A stretch of DNA of 64,000 nt from Pilatotrama ljubarskyi (GCA_022385805.1 MU277696.1:1-64000); one strand, 5' to 3'; positions 1 through 14,171 are shown, numbered from the stretch's first letter. Numbers and translations are program-made. Notes: generated by a model not told the origin, from the sequence alone.

Positions 1-760
1 GAGTCTGCGGCTGGCGGAGCCTTGCTGGCGCGGCTTTTCCCTCTATCGAGGGCACTAACGGGCGCAGTCTCGGTGCGTTGGCGCGTGAGGCGGACGAACG
101 AGGCAGAGGTCTGACGGGACATGCAGCGTTGGTGAGATGAAGGAGGGATTAGCGGCATTCTACGCACGGAGCCGAACAAGTAGCATGGCAGCGCTGTCGG
201 ACGGGTACCGCTTCCAGTACCTGGAACATAGTACCGCTGCATTACAGCTGTTTTCAGATCGATAGGCTCCCGTCAACGATATTACGTGGATAGTGGTTTC
301 GAGCGGAGAGTCGGCAGAGTACGGAGACGCCAAGAGTTGGCGGGGGAGGCGCGCGACGCTGTCAGCGGAGTTCTCGGCTCTCCCTTACACGACGTCAAAC
401 GACGGACTCCGCAGGGTCGGATCACCAACCACTGTCTCCGTAAACATTCGCTTGAGGGCCTATCGTTCTGCAAACAGCTGTAAGGCCCTGCTCTAGTCTA
501 TACAGTAACCTAACAACAGCACAAACAAGATGGAAGATCGGCAAAAAGGTGAAGGAGGGCGGGGCGACGAGGACCGACAACTTGGCACTTGCGAGGGGGC
601 AAAGGGACCGTGCCCAGTTGCATGGAGTACGTAGTACGTACGACCGCTTGCGTCGCGTTCTGATGTACCTTTTGTGTGGATGGCTGGCCGCTAAGGGCAA
701 GTGACAGTCAATAAGCCGCGAAGATCCTTGGTTCTCGTTTCAGCCGTGCTGCACTCGCTG
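1..760. other. Left flank, no supported gene
   Basis: No protein-like reading frame, RNA gene or repeat is recognisable here. The stretch lies just downstream of the MFS transporter gene on the minus strand and probably contains its 3' UTR and terminator. Short open frames on both strands lack any family resemblance. Confidence 0.5.
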
Positions 761-2734
761 TCAGCTGTCGTCACGTTGGAGGCGAAGAGTACGGCACATA
801 CCGTACACAAGCGACAGCGCGGCGAGAATCTGGACAGAGCCGCAATACCCGGCGACAGCTTGCCAGTTATTGCCCGTCGCACCAAGGATGGCTCCTGCCA
901 AAGGGGCTCCTACAGCGTAGCCAGGCGTGTTGAAGAGCAAGAGTAGCCCGGATAGGCCCGCGAGTCGGTCTGCGCCGTAGATACGTGCGACCACGGCGGC
1001 GACGAGCGAAAGGAAGCATCCGCAGAAGAAGCCGTATAGAATGGCGAAGGCAATCTGCGGAGAAGTCAGACGGGGATGAGACTTCACGTACTAGGAACAC
1101 TTGAAGTGTAGTCAAACAACGTACGATTCCGCCATATGTAGTCACAAACATCCATATAAGGAGTTGCGTAAGTCCAGAGAGCGTGATGGCCACCAGGAGG
1201 GAGTTCACGGGTCCGAATTTGTCGGCGACGAAACCCACTAGCGTGCGTCCCAGTGCGGCGGAGAAATTTAGGACGACTACCGGGAGTGCGGCGAGCTGTG
1301 TTCCAGCCATGCTCAAGCGTCACAGAAGTCCTCGCTGGCAATCGAGAGGTAACGCACCATATCGTGCAAGTCTGGGACTTTCTCCACCGTGTAGGTGGCT
1401 ATCAGGAAGATAGGCCCGAGGTAGCCGCTGCAGAACAGCTGTCAGTCGCTCTGCGCTTAAACTTGCGGCATGGCGAGAGCGTCACGTACAAGACAACGAA
1501 GAAGAAGCATCCCGCCACGCTCCAGAAGACAGGGTCCTTGAAGTATTCGCTGTCAAACCAGACGATCTCGGTTCGCTTTTGCGCAGGCCGACGTTCCTCC
1601 ATCATCAAGTACGCAGCTCCGAGGAAAAACGCGTGGATGGCGGTGAATATCGCAAGAGAATTGCGGAGGCCGACCGCTGATATGAGCTGGCGGTAGATGA
1701 GTGAACCGATAGCGCCGCCTAGTACGATTATTAGCTATGCTAAATACGACGAGGACTTCTGGACTCACCGACTGAACAACCAGCTACGACGATGCCGATT
1801 GTAAACGCTCGATAACGCTGGAACCATTGTGCTGGTAGGGCAACCTGACAGTCTCGTCAGATCAGTTTCTCGAACAAGGCAATCCAACTTACGATTGGCG
1901 GGAATACCAGTGCATCAGAAATGCCTTGCATGACTCCCTATACGCATGCGCGTGTACGGACTTCAACCCATTCAACGCAGTATGCCATCTATGTACTGAC
2001 CATCGTGATGAAGAACTGCCAGATCTCTGTGCAGAAAATGGACGCGAGCATGCTGGCGACCCATACGAAGGCACCTGCGGCGAGGAATGGCTGTCATGAA
2101 AGGGCATAACGATCGATGACACGCTCCACCTGCTGGTAATGCGCATCCATACCTTGTAACCACTGAGGGTACGTTCAGCATGTGTACAATAGAGGCAGGG
2201 AAAATCAATACCGACTCACTATCGGTCCGCAAGCTTGCCCGCCACGATGCCTCCCAGCGTCATGATCTGCACCAGAGATTTGTACGCTCGGACGCATGCA
2301 TGTAAGGTGTTATCGTACCACACTGGAGAGACTGCCCAGAGCCGTAAGGACCGATGCGGATGTCCCTGGGAACATGTGCGCTCGGAAGTATTCCTCAGTG
2401 ACGCCCCATGTCTGCATCGCTCATCAGCAAAGTTCTGATGAAACCCGAGGCTCACTCACAAGACTGTAGGGGGACAGGGGCCCCATGCATTTCGTCAGCC
2501 GAACTTGAATGCGATACGGAGAAGGAATACGCACGACCACCCGGCTGTTACGGCTGAGAATATGAAACAGCCAAGTACTACCACCCATCCTCGCCCGCCG
2601 TCCGGAAAATCCTCTTCATTGTCCTGCGTCGTTGGCGTCGCCTGGTCAACATACAGCAGTGTCGGTGTTGCCTCGAGGGAAGATTCCTCGGTAGCCATTT
2701 TCTCGAAGACGGTCTTCTCTACTTGGGTCTCCAT
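761..2734 (-). CDS. MFS monocarboxylate-transporter-like permease
   Basis: A multi-exon gene for a plasma-membrane transporter of the major facilitator superfamily, fungal monocarboxylate porter (MCT/MCH) group. The start is the Met at 2734, followed by an acidic cytosolic tail and the motif DGGRGWVVVLGCF, typical of the first transmembrane helix in this family. An intron with donor gtattc near 2548 joins GWSC to TWGVTEEYF. Later exons carry VQIMTLGGIVAGKLADR, then MAGTQLAALPVVVLNFSAAL with GRTLVGFVADKFG near 1310-1200, and a last exon with FNTPGYAVGAPLAGAI, ending at a TGA at 761. The family usually has 12 helices and about 430-480 residues, which fits. Fungal relatives move monocarboxylates, riboflavin or other small acids; the substrate cannot be told from sequence. 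Exon edges in the middle of the gene were not all fixed. Confidence 0.8.
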
Positions 2735-3422
2735 GATCTTCTATAGGGTATCAGTCGGTATAAGGGGGAGGAAGGAGATTGGGAAGGAAGAGTAGAGATG
2801 GATGGCGACATTGCGACGTTCTCCTCCAGCAACCTTTTGTACATCCCCACAGGAGTCATTCTTGACGACATGGGGGAAAGCGCGTAATATCATTGTAGCC
2901 GGCACGTACACTGTGCTTTCCAGAGTGTTTCCGCAAGGGCGCCATCCCGCGTATGCCATGTTCTCCCTCGCCAAGCGGAGCGAGCTGGGTCCCGGAGCAC
3001 CATTTTGTGCTTGCTTAGACGGGACGAAGAGTCATATACAGCGTCCGTAATGATCATGCGGAATGGCGTGCCGCGGTCCAGGCCGTCCAGAACGCGCAAA
3101 CACTTTCCTGGGCGCTTGACCGAGCTCGATCGAAACCGCCAGGTCCAATCGCCACACTTCCAGCGACGTAACGGAGGACGCGCCGGATCAACCACCCGCG
3201 AGCAACTGTGTCCGGAACGATTTCGAGATCGACGACCTGACCTATAGACTTTCGGCTCTAGATCTACAGACACCTAATAGAGAGAAATCGGAGTCAGCCT
3301 TCACGTTCTCGATCGAGCGACAGCCGAGGGAATATTGTTGTTTGCCCTTCTTGCTCATCCGCGGACAAGACAGTGGGGACTCCGACTACTCGTACTTCTT
3401 GCATACTCCGATCACGACTATA
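2735..3422. other. Intergenic, nothing recognised
   Basis: This is the promoter side of the MFS transporter and the 3' side of the GPHR gene. A 127-residue open frame on the minus strand (2890-3273) is arginine-rich and of low complexity, with no family resemblance, so it is not called. Confidence 0.5.
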
Positions 3423-5483
3423 CTACCCAGTAACTCTGTCCCCGAGCCATCTGACCGCAGCGCTCACCGCGGCAGAAAGTAGGAAAGACCCGTCAAAGAG
3501 CGAACCGAAAAATTGCCACTCCGGGAGTGTCGTGAACAGGTTGACGGTCTCCGTTTCGAGTTCGGCGTCTGGATGAGTTGGAGGTGGAGGGAAAGAGGTG
3601 CGCAGCTGGATGAGCGTCGAAAGGAGATAGATACCCTGAAGCCTGGCGCGTCTTCGGGAGCACACACGAGAACAATGGATGATTACGTACCATCACTTGT
3701 GCAAGGGTCAACAGCATGAGCGATGCGCCCAACGACCGACTGGTCACCCGCAACACCTGCGAATGGTGAGTGACATCCGTGAGACGAGAGAACGTCAGGA
3801 GTGCATACCCTCGCCACGCCCCGGAGCACTCGTCTGATGCTGCTAAGAATGATGACGCCCACCAGAGCAAGGCTGATGAGACGCGATATGACCGCAATCC
3901 GGCCTTGAGGCAAGTCAACGAAAGGAAGATAGGACAGCAGGTACGCAAGCACGAAGCTGACCACGTCCGCATTAGTGGATGTGGACTCTCCTGGTGCGGA
4001 CGGGGGTGATCGTGGTAGGATGAGGTTCACCAGTGACTGCCACGGATTGCTCAGCGTCTGCTATTGCGCGACTAGCAACTTGACGTACCGTGAAGATGCG
4101 GTATATGCAGTATACAGCAAAGAAACGTCCGCCCCAATTGAACGCACACCCAACCAGAGTGTTGGAGAACTTTGCATCTGCTTGACGTTGCTTGAGGGCT
4201 TCCAAGTTGCGGGACATCTCGTACTCTAGCGCTTGCAAGCCCGTGATCTCTTGTGCCATCGACGACGACTCTACAGTGGGTTACAGTAAGTTGCACATAT
4301 TCGCAGGAACGTGGTGAGCATTACCGCTGCTGCCCTGCCAATTCGGCAAAGCTCTGGAGAGCCAGCTTGACTGGCCAGCAGGTTCCTGAACGTCCCTTTC
4401 AGCATCACGTTACAATGTCATGTTATTGGATACACACCTTGCTGGCCTCTAGTACACGCAAGTCCTTCTGACGTTGTGCGAGGTCTTCCCGTACGCGCTG
4501 CAGGCCGGCCTCGGCATTTCGAACTTCCTCGTCAGTGGGGTGAGACCTATGGCCGAGGCTCATCTGAGAGACTAACGTCAGCGGAACTACGGCATGTATG
4601 CGCACCTTACATGCCGGGAGAAGACAGGGAAGAAGTCCCAGGCCGTATCAATAGCTCCGAAGCCAGAAAGCAGGCCAAGGATAACTGTACCGATCACTGT
4701 TAGGCGCGACAGTGTAGATGCGAGCATAGTGTGTGCAGGCATTCCAGCAGGTAGCGGGATATAGGAAAGGGCCAGGAGGAACAAGATATTGGGTATTAGG
4801 TATATGGCCAGGCTGGGAGACAGGATGCGTTGGCGTGCGGGGGATACTGCGGCCATTGAGTATCTCAATAACGCGTCTCGACGAACTCACTTACCTCCCG
4901 GCTGGCCTGACCCATTACTGAGCACAAGGCTGTATGATAGAGGGATCACCAGTACTATAGAGACAAGCAGCACAGAGAGTGATATTTGCCAGTGTACCAG
5001 CCGGACGCTGGAGGAGGCGCATGAGATAATCGCGTACTTGAGGATGGTGATCTACACAGCGTCATTGAACGTACTCACCGTGGATGGATAACGCCCAAAG
5101 CCTGGCAGATGAGCAGTAGGAACAGTATGCACGTCTCAGAGAAACAGAGTGAGAACAGGCCTCTAGAGAGAGCAGAGTGGAACGGTCGTTTGCGCACGAC
5201 GGTCGGCGTGCTGGCAGTCATGGACGAAGTGGGCAGTGTTTCTAGCTCAGTTTCTCCCGTATCTATGACAACAGGGCTACTGGACTGGAATGCCGCCTTC
5301 GCAGAGAGATCTTGCAGGTCATGATATAAGTTTCGGAGGAGGTATCTTCTGCACGCGTAGAATAGCCCCCCTCTGTACCACAACCATTCAGATTCGTCTT
5401 CGCTGCAGAGAGGTGAGCTGGTCGCACCTGCTCGCTAGGAGTATAGCCGATTGAAGCCCGAACAGCTTCACGTTGATAGACAT
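3423..5483 (-). CDS. Golgi pH regulator / GPR89-like anion channel (ABA_GPCR domain)
   Basis: A homologue of GPHR, a multi-pass Golgi/ER membrane protein that acts as an anion channel for luminal acidification in animals and is related to plant GTG proteins. The proposed start at 5483 gives MSINVKLFGLQSAILLAS. A 56-nt first exon then joins (donor after 5428, acceptor before 5372) to RGGLFYACRRYLLRNLYHDLQ, which has the family's N-terminal helix pattern. Further exons hold LSGFGAIDTAWDFF (human GPHR has LLSGFGAVNCPY), a coiled segment ITGLQALEYEMSRNLEALKQ, FFAVYCIYRIF, LVGVIILSSIRRVLRG and LLLTLAQVM. The C-terminal exon contains LPEWQFFGSLFDGSFLLSA and stops at 3423. The order of conserved blocks matches the whole family. 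The N-terminal exon is inferred from splice phase and hydrophobic pattern and is the least certain part. Confidence 0.82.
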
Positions 5484-5870
5484 CGCCAGGCCCGAGGTCT
5501 ACGTGCGCACTCCAATGCGGGCCAATGGTCAACAAGCAGCAGGCCACCCGAAGTTCTCTAGACTGAAGCAAGGCAGGACCTAGAACAGCGTGTACGTAGG
5601 GAGGTAGGCAGGTTGTGCGCGCCCCGTAGTCGCCGTGTACGGTGTGGCTCCAAGCTGCTGAGCGCAGTGAGCAGACGCAGTCACTCAGACTGCGTCCGCG
5701 CAGCGCGCATGCGGTCCGCGGCCCTCCCATGTAAGCGCCCATTATGGAGACGCTCACCTTCACCCACGTGGCAAATACTAATAAACCTGTAAGCCACCGG
5801 CAGAAGAAGCAGATAGTCATAGGTCGATATCTCGCATTTCTATTGCTGATGACTCTACTTTCTCGTGCTG

Positions 5871-7283
<1,413 letters not shown>

Positions 7284-7764
7284 TGGTGAGACGCTACTGG
7301 ATCTTTGTTGTCCGGTTGAGTCGATGGTCGTCGGAGCTCGTCACTTGGCACAGAGTACAAGAGCAGGCGGCCGACTTCCGGTGACCTTCCGCCGGTAAAT
7401 GTGAAGCTGGTCTTATAGTATCCTGCGCGCGCGCGCGAGTAAGGCACCATACTGACTAAGAGATTGCGACTCACGGGCTTCTTTCTCTCACACAATCGAC
7501 CCGCCGCGGGACTATCTAACATCCTGGAATGCCAGAGGAGCAGTATCACCAACATCGCGGCCAACCCCGAAGAGTCTACGAGACGGCATCGCGACGGGAA
7601 GTCACGAGCGACACGAAAGCTTCACATCTGCGACCGCACAAGATGATCCGCCGATTTAGAGCACCCGAGCGCCATGTCCTCCTTACCAGTGAGTCAGTCC
7701 TGTTGGTGTACTACGGCTCGATGGTATCTACAGGTCATTCGGCAAGCGATAATCTAGAAGGTCA
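7284..7764. other. Intergenic between the tandem OYE genes
   Basis: It holds the promoter of OYE copy A and the 3' end of copy B. A short GC dinucleotide run is present near 7427-7437. No gene is seen. Confidence 0.5.
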
Positions 7765-9165
7765 TCAACGGGTTCGTGCGCCTTCAGCCTCTTCAACTGC
7801 CGGATAGTCGATATATCCATGCGGCTCCTGCGGGATATAGAAGAGCTCCCGGTCCCAGGGCGTCAATGGAATGTCTTTAAGCAGCCGTCGTGGCAAGTCA
7901 GGCTGCAGGATGGAGGTCAGAGAGCGTGATGCTCGGTATCAGGATGCTCACATTGCTGATGAATGCTCTGCCAAAAGCGATCAGTTGTCCCGTTTCTTCG
8001 GCGACTTGGAGGGCACGCTCGCGCGTGTGACCGCCGGCGCTGACGAGCGGTCGAGGAAGCCATATCTTCCTGATGAACGCATTCGACTATGAAGGCGTTG
8101 TAAATGATCCAGCTTATCGGGCACCATTCACGACATACATCGCCGGGTTGTGGTGTACCTTCAGTTCCACCAGAGATACCAGGTTCAACCACGTGGAGAT
8201 ATGCTAGGTTGGGATGGTCGATGGCGAGGCGTGACACGAGATACGTGAAAGTCGGGACTGGGTCAGACATGCGCATATCTCGTATCCGAACCATCAGTGC
8301 AGCTTCAGTGTACGGCAGAGTAGGGTGGTTCGTACCTTGGAAGTCGCTCCATGGGCTGATACGTATGGCGGTCTTGCTTGCGCCCACTGCTTCACTCACA
8401 GCGTCGACAATCTCCAGGGCGAACCTGCATCTGTTCTCGATGGATCCCCCATACTGGTCTGTACGCTTGTTGGACATTTCCTGAGTAAATTGGTCCACCA
8501 GGTATCCGTGGGCGCCGTGGATCTCCACGCCGTCAAATCCGGCGCGGTGCACGGCATTCCGCGCTGCTTGAGCAAAAGCTGCGACGTACTCTCTGATCTC
8601 TATATGAGGTTGCGTCAGGTCTGGCGAACTAGTTGGCCAGATACGGTTTTACCGGATATTGTGAGCGGCCGGGGTGTCTCGTCTCTGCCTGTGAGCGGCA
8701 CGTCCGATGCCGAGACGTAGGGAAATTCTGGGTGCTCCTTGCGTATCTCCGCTATCCGAGCAGCACGCCCCAACCCCCAGAGCTGCATGAAGATGAATGA
8801 GCCTTTGGCATGGACTGCATCCGAAATCTGTCATTCCAGCATATAAGCACCCCACGAGGCAAACCCGAAAAGTATATGTAGGTACTCACACGCCGCCAGG
8901 CTGCGATCTGCTCCTCTGTAAATACGCCTGGTGCATGCGGAGAGCGACCCTGCGCGAAGGATGCAATGTATGTCGCCTCAGAGATTAGCAGCGTTCCCGG
9001 GAAAGACGCCCTTTGTGCGTAGTATTCCACTCCCATGTCGGTGTGGACGCCGCCGGGAGCAGTCCGGCACCGCGTCAACGGCGCAAAGACCACACGGTGG
9101 CCGAGTGTAATATCTCCGATCTGTATGGGCTGGAAAAGCTTGGGCAGGGTGTTAGGATGGCCCAT
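7765..9165 (-). CDS. Old Yellow Enzyme family NADH:flavin oxidoreductase, copy B
   Basis: A paralog of the neighbouring copy A. The start at 9165 gives MGHPNTLPKLFQPIQIGDIT. Conserved blocks in order are VFAPLTRCRT, VEYYAQRASFPGTLLISEAT, FTEEQIAAWRR, GVEIHGAHGYLVDQF near 8530-8490 (His-x-x-His-x-Tyr substrate site), [42 protein letters not shown] and a C-terminal [12 protein letters not shown]. The last exon ends EEAEGARTR with a TGA at 7765. All catalytic positions seen in copy A are kept, so both copies should be active flavoenzymes. The pair most simply reflects a local duplication. A small intron interrupts the gene after the EEQIAAWRR block, as in copy A. Confidence 0.92.
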
Positions 9166-9680
9166 AACGACGCGTGGCGGTGGGACAGCGAGCTGAGAAG
9201 GATGATTCGACGCCCAATGTTGATATACTACATAGTATGGGTGCGATGCCGCGGACTCGGTGACCTCTGTCGACCCACCTATCGTCTGTCAGGGGTAAGT
9301 AAGCCAGCTGAGGCTGTGTGTGAAGTAAAGCGCAACTTACCCATCGCTCGGTCCGCGATGATAACAGGATGTCGCAATCCGCTAAGCGCACCTGGTACCG
9401 TCGAGTCTTCCCGAGTCGCCATATATAACTGCTGGACGTCGGCCGACCGGGAAGTGAATGGTTTCTAAACCTGTCCGGGGTGTATTGTAGAGTGAACAAG
9501 GAACCAGCGTACCTGGACCTAAAGGTTGGGCGGGGTGTGCCGTAACGCCCAGGGCATGCTCAGGAGCAGCGAGTTGCAGACCAGTATGATACAAATATGC
9601 ACTGTAGCTCTACAAGTGGACTTCCAACGGCAGCGACAGCAACACACAGCAAAATAAGCGGACAGCGGACAGCACGAGAC
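9166..9680. other. Intergenic, nothing recognised
   Basis: Promoter region of OYE copy B and downstream flank of the F-box gene. No supported feature was found. Confidence 0.5.
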
Positions 9681-12013
9681 TCACGTCTGTTGCAGTCCAG
9701 GCATCTCGTAATCCATCGGCAGATCCTTCCTCTCTATCCACGCCGCATCCTCGCTACCCAGGTCTACTCCTTTCGCGCAGTCTAGCCGCCGACGAGAAGG
9801 CAGCTCCTTCAACTCCACGTGGTCCCCGCAGCCCCGAACGACGACATAATGCTCGCCGTGCCAGCCTACGAAGTCGATGGAAGGGAGCACACGAGCGATG
9901 CTCCGAGCGCTGGTCGCCCATAGCTCCGTCTGGACTTGAAACTCCTTGTCGGATAGCAGGTTTGGCTGGGGCCGCCGCCTTTTGCCGTTCAGATGCAGCA
10001 TGGCAAGAGCAGGGAAAACGGAGAACGCAGGTGCGTGATCATGCTATGTGATGCGGTCAGCATGAGAAACGTACAGCAGCCGGTAGACGCACGATAGGCT
10101 TGGCAGACACATCTGTTTCTAAATGAATAGCCAGCATAGTCCGGGGGATGGCATCCAGTAGGGCGCGCAGCGATGCATCCGTTAAGTTCGCAATGCGGAC
10201 TCGTAGGGCGCGAAGATTGGTGAGGTCAGGGAGGACACTCAGCGCAAGGTCCCAAGGGCAGCAGCCCAGGTCGAGTCTGCGGAGCTTCGGCCGTTGGCGG
10301 AGGAACTGCGTGACGGACTGGAACAAACTCAGATCATCGTCGTGGCCAACCATGATGAATCGAAACTCCTCCAAATGCGGCAGGAACGTGTGTACGCCGT
10401 CGATGATATGATCGCTTCCGAACACGACGCTTGCTGAGCACGGCTCCTCGAACATGCCATGGAGAGTCAGGCTCTCGAGCCGATGCGCGTGAGCTATACG
10501 CGCAAGCACGACGTGCGAGATGCGTGTATCCACGAGCTCGAGGTGAGTGAGGTTGCGGATGGTCGCAGACTGGAACGCGTGGTCCCACGAGTGGTTCCGC
10601 TGCAAATACGCGCCGAGCGTGAGGTGCCGAAGCGTCGCCTGATTTTGGTCGAGAACTGTCCGGACCTCGCCCATGTCTGCGAAGCCGTCATCGTCCTCAG
10701 CGCGTAAGATGAACTTGCGGAGACCGCGGAATGCGGACTGTCATGAACGCATCAGCTCAACATGCTCGGCGCTCCCAGGAACTGCTTACATACCACCCCC
10801 ACGGCGTCGAAGTGCCACCCGATGAGACCGAGCGTTTGCAGATTCGGGTGTGTCTGCAGTACCGCCTGAACCATCTCCGCTCGCAGCTCAGGGTATCCTA
10901 TCCATTCAAACTCGCGTAGAGCGACGAATGCAGGCAACGCGGATTTGAACATTCCTGAGATGGGTTCCTCAGCTCGTGCACGCGTCGGTGGAGTGGGAAG
11001 CTGCAACTTACGTGTCATGAGGTCGAACATATCATTTTCCTCGTAGGCCCAATGTAAGCGAAGAGCTTTTACGCGACTGGCGAATACTGGGTCCGCTTTC
11101 ACTCTATCGAAGATATCCAGGCCACGGTTGAGGTCTTGATCCTCGCCAAAGTAGAGGTCGATCGTATGAAAGATCAGCCGCACTGCTATGTCCCTGTGGA
11201 ATGCAGACACAAAGAGCCAGCTGCGGAGATGGTATCGCGGGATGAAGCGGGCGATTAGCTCCCAAACCTCTGGTGGTGCGCGCTGCGAGGCCGGCTCGTC
11301 TACGAAATGTATCTACAAACGCGACGATGTTGGGTCAGCCGATAGTCGGGTAGCACAGAATGGCAGTGCAAATCGTCTTCTTGCCAAAGCCTGAGGTGCG
11401 GTGGGACACCCCAGTCTCGGCGGAATTCAACGCACAGGGACCCGACCAGAGTTCAGCGTGCATATAGCCAGAGTGTGCGTTGGGGGAAGGAGCCCGCCGC
11501 TCATCCGCTGGCGCACCTATTCTCGTCGCCACGCCACGCCACGCCACGCCGGGAGTCAAGGCAAACTCACCATGTTACTTCGCCTGAGATACCCCTGCAA
11601 CTCGCGGTTCGACGGGTCCAGCTTGGCCACCGCCTGGAAATCCTGCTGTGCCCTGGCCAAGAGCTTATCCCCCGCAATCTTGCGTGCGTTCCCCCGAGCG
11701 AGCAGTGCCCTCGCCACATCCTGTCTCTCTAGGCCTGGAGTGCGCAAATAGACGTCCAAATAGTTCTCTACCTCCTCGCCATATCTGTCCACCGCTAGTT
11801 AGCCGTGCTCGCCATGATCGAAGCAGGGAGTGACAGCGCAATGCCAAGCACATACCGTCCGCTCTCTATGAGCGCGAGAGACGTCTCGAGGAGAAAGTTG
11901 GCCTTCCGGACCTGGCTGAGCGACTCAACTGCCCCGAACACAGTCGCTGTGAGCTCGTCCTGGGCGTTGCTTGGGCCGGCCATGGCGTTGGCGTTGGCGG
12001 ATCGTGGGGGCAT
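9681..12013 (-). CDS. F-box protein with N-terminal TPR-like repeat and LRR-like C-terminal region
   Basis: Belongs to a group of agaricomycete F-box proteins, the substrate-recognition subunits of SCF ubiquitin ligases. The proposed start at 12013 gives MPPRSANANAMAGPSNAQDE. A helical segment VESLSQVRKANFLLETSLAL follows. The next exon (near 11792) has YGEEVENYLDVYLRTPGLER and LLARAQQDFQAVAKLDPSNR, which read as a TPR-like helix pair. The F-box lies near 11305-11200: APPEVWELIARFIPRYHLRS then FVSAFHRDIAVRLIF. The C-terminal half has repeated leucine-rich stretches (LTHLELVDTRISHVVLARIA, LEEFRFIMVG, KLRRLDLGCCPWD, LTNLRALRVRIANLTDASLR), probably an irregular LRR-like solenoid. The last exon stops at 9681. 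The target protein is unknown. A short ACGCC tandem run occurs in the intron near 11527-11551. Confidence 0.78.
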
Positions 12014-12697
12014 GATGCGAAGACATGAACATTGAAGAGCAGCAGCGCTGCCTGTGCCGTCGCCGCTGGCGTTCCCAAGACCAAGGACTCGGGTATGGAG
12101 AAGAGCGTGGTGCCGCCCGAATGGGAGTGTGAATTGTGGCTCGTCCCAAGGGCCGTTCGCGGGAAACTCGCTCTCGGCGATGCAGAGTATCCGTTCCTTA
12201 CATAGCCAATCGACGTCCCGACATTCGGGTACGACGTAGTGATAGGGGTACGTACGCGCCAAGGTCTGCTCAGGTGCGCAGTCGTTGTGCTGGGCCTGAG
12301 TGGAATCGAACATGTCTATCGGTATGGACTTCGTAGAAATGCGCAATCAATTTGACAAGGGTACATGAACATGCGGGACGTAGCGCGCGTGAGCTAACAG
12401 AACAAGCTACATACACTACAATGCACGAGGACAGCACCCTGAAAGAGAAGAGACGATTAGGAAGGGCGTATACCTACAGGTATCGAGGGAACAACCCGAG
12501 TTGGAGGGATCACATCGTCAAGACTACAAGAACCGAGTCTGAAAGGAGTGGACGAATCAACGAAAGTGGACACGCAGATCTTTGCGATGCGCCAGAGTTC
12601 ATTGCTCACAGTAGGGGGAGAGGAGGGTATGTGCTGCACAAGGGAGAGGGGCGGGAGGCGGTGGCTGGGCTTTTCACAGGCTCGGACTCGAACGCTC
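12014..12697. other. Intergenic, nothing recognised
   Basis: Promoter side of the F-box gene and 3' flank of the Kre9-like gene. A frame upstream of the F-box start continues toward 12346 but has no intron-like or family-like signal, so it was not added. Confidence 0.45.
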
Positions 12698-13767
12698 TTA
12701 GAGGAGCAAGGCGGAGAGGGACGCGATGCCGCACGCCGCAATGACACCGAGCATGCCTTGGCTGCTAGTCAGGGACAGCGCACCGTTGTTGGCACCGCCG
12801 GTAGCGGAAACACTGGAGCTCGCACTTCCGCTAGTGCCACTGGGCGAAGTTGCTGAAGCGCTCGCACCAGAACTCGTGGCCGTCGCGGAGGCGGTCACAG
12901 GGGGAGCAGGGGTGGCTGGAAAAGCATTTTCGTCAGCGACGCACTGTGAACCTTCTTACAATAGCACTCACTGCCAGGAGGCTTAACAGAAAAGTTGGCG
13001 CTGCTGGCAAACACCTGGGTGATGTTCGAGGTGTTCACAAACTGGACCTGGTAGCCATCTCCGGGGCGCAGAGTGACGTTCGTGCTGTACAATACATGCA
13101 GTTAGTCACTGGTTTGATCAACCAAGACAGGCTTAGAGCCCGCAATCCGAGGATCTGGGCGGCAAGCTATCGCTCATTCTTGCCAGGGAAGAACAAGGTC
13201 CGCGATCTGTCATAGACTGTCAAGCCCAAACGACCAGCTGACAGCTGTCGTTTGCAGCACGCGGCCAAGGCCCTCGACGCGGCAAAGGAGCAGCAGATGG
13301 ACTGGTGGAGCGGATGCCTCTGGAATCGTACGAGTGTACTCACACAGTGAATGTCTGAAGAGTGTGAGTTAGCAAGCAGATGATACACCGGAGTAGCCAA
13401 GAGCCGCACCTGGTCAGAAACGTTGACGAAAGACATGATTGAGAACGGGCCGTTGAGTGTCGCGTTGTTGCCGTTCACAACGTTGATATTGATAGTAGCA
13501 GGGTCGCCTTGGTTGAAAGTCCAGGTAATGGTGTTGCTGGTATTTTGAACCCTGAGAACCATGAAGGGTCAATATTTCTGCTCTTACGAAGAAGTGATCG
13601 CGGGAGCCAACTGCCGCGAGACTCACCAGTAGGCGGATTCAGAAGGGCTGAGAATGTTCAACGCATCTAGGGTGTCCAAGTTCAGGTTCCTTGTCCACGT
13701 AGGTCAACACGGTTCACGTACTGGCAGCAGCGATGGGGAGAGCAAGGGCAGCGAGCGAGAAGCGCAT
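12698..13767 (-). CDS. GPI-anchored cell-wall protein with Kre9/Knh1-like N-terminal domain
   Basis: A small secreted wall protein. The start at 13767 gives a signal peptide MRFSLAALALPIAAA. An intron joins to NALNILSPSESAYWVQNTSN and then TITWTFNQGDPATININVV, the Kre9/Knh1-like (Ser-Thr-rich GPI-anchored family) beta-sandwich domain. After FVNVSDQ comes an 11-nt microexon (13344-13354) coding TFTV, then a 259-nt intron (13085-13343). The next exon has TNVTLRPGDGYQVQFVN and ITQVFASSANFSVKPPG. The last exon is a Ser/Thr/Ala/Gly-rich stalk followed by a hydrophobic C-terminus MLGVIAACGIASLSALLL, a typical GPI-addition tail, ending at 12698. Kre9 in yeast takes part in cell-wall beta-1,6-glucan assembly; the role of the short basidiomycete relatives is not established. 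Confidence 0.85.
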
Positions 13768-13936
13768 CTTGAACAGCGAGCGGCGCGCCTGAGCGGCTTG
13801 TGGCAGCGAGGAGAGGGTGGGGGGAAAAAGGCAAGAAACCTTGAGGCCGCCAACGATCCTCGCAAGCTTTTGAAGTTGTCTCAGACAGTTCTATTCCCAC
13901 GGTATTCTTGCTTCGATCAACGGGTGATCATGTCTA

Positions 13937-14171
13937 TAGTGTTGCCGCAATGCAAGGTAAAGGTGCCTCCAAGGTCATCGGAGTTTGAAAATTCCACCTT
14001 GGAGCCCACCTTGCCTTGAGATTGCCTACCATAAACGGCAATTCTGAGTCACCAGCTTGGAGGTAGGTCAAGTCAAGGTGGCTCCAAGGTGCGATGCCGA
14101 GATGCCGGTCAAGGCAAGGTCCGCCTCACCTTGGCTCTCGTCAAGGTGACCTTTACATTGCGGCAGCACTA
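13937..14171. mobile_element. hAT-type MITE, 235 bp
   Basis: A non-coding element with imperfect terminal inverted repeats. The left end reads TAGTGTTGCCGCAATG and the right end is the complement of TAGTGCTGCCGCAATG, with further partial match inward. It is flanked on both sides by the 8-bp direct repeat CATGTCTA (13929-13936 and 14172-14179). An 8-bp duplication plus TAGNG-type termini are hallmarks of hAT transposons. It has no coding capacity, so it would have been moved in trans. The interior is rich in the word CAAGGT and its complement. Confidence 0.85.
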
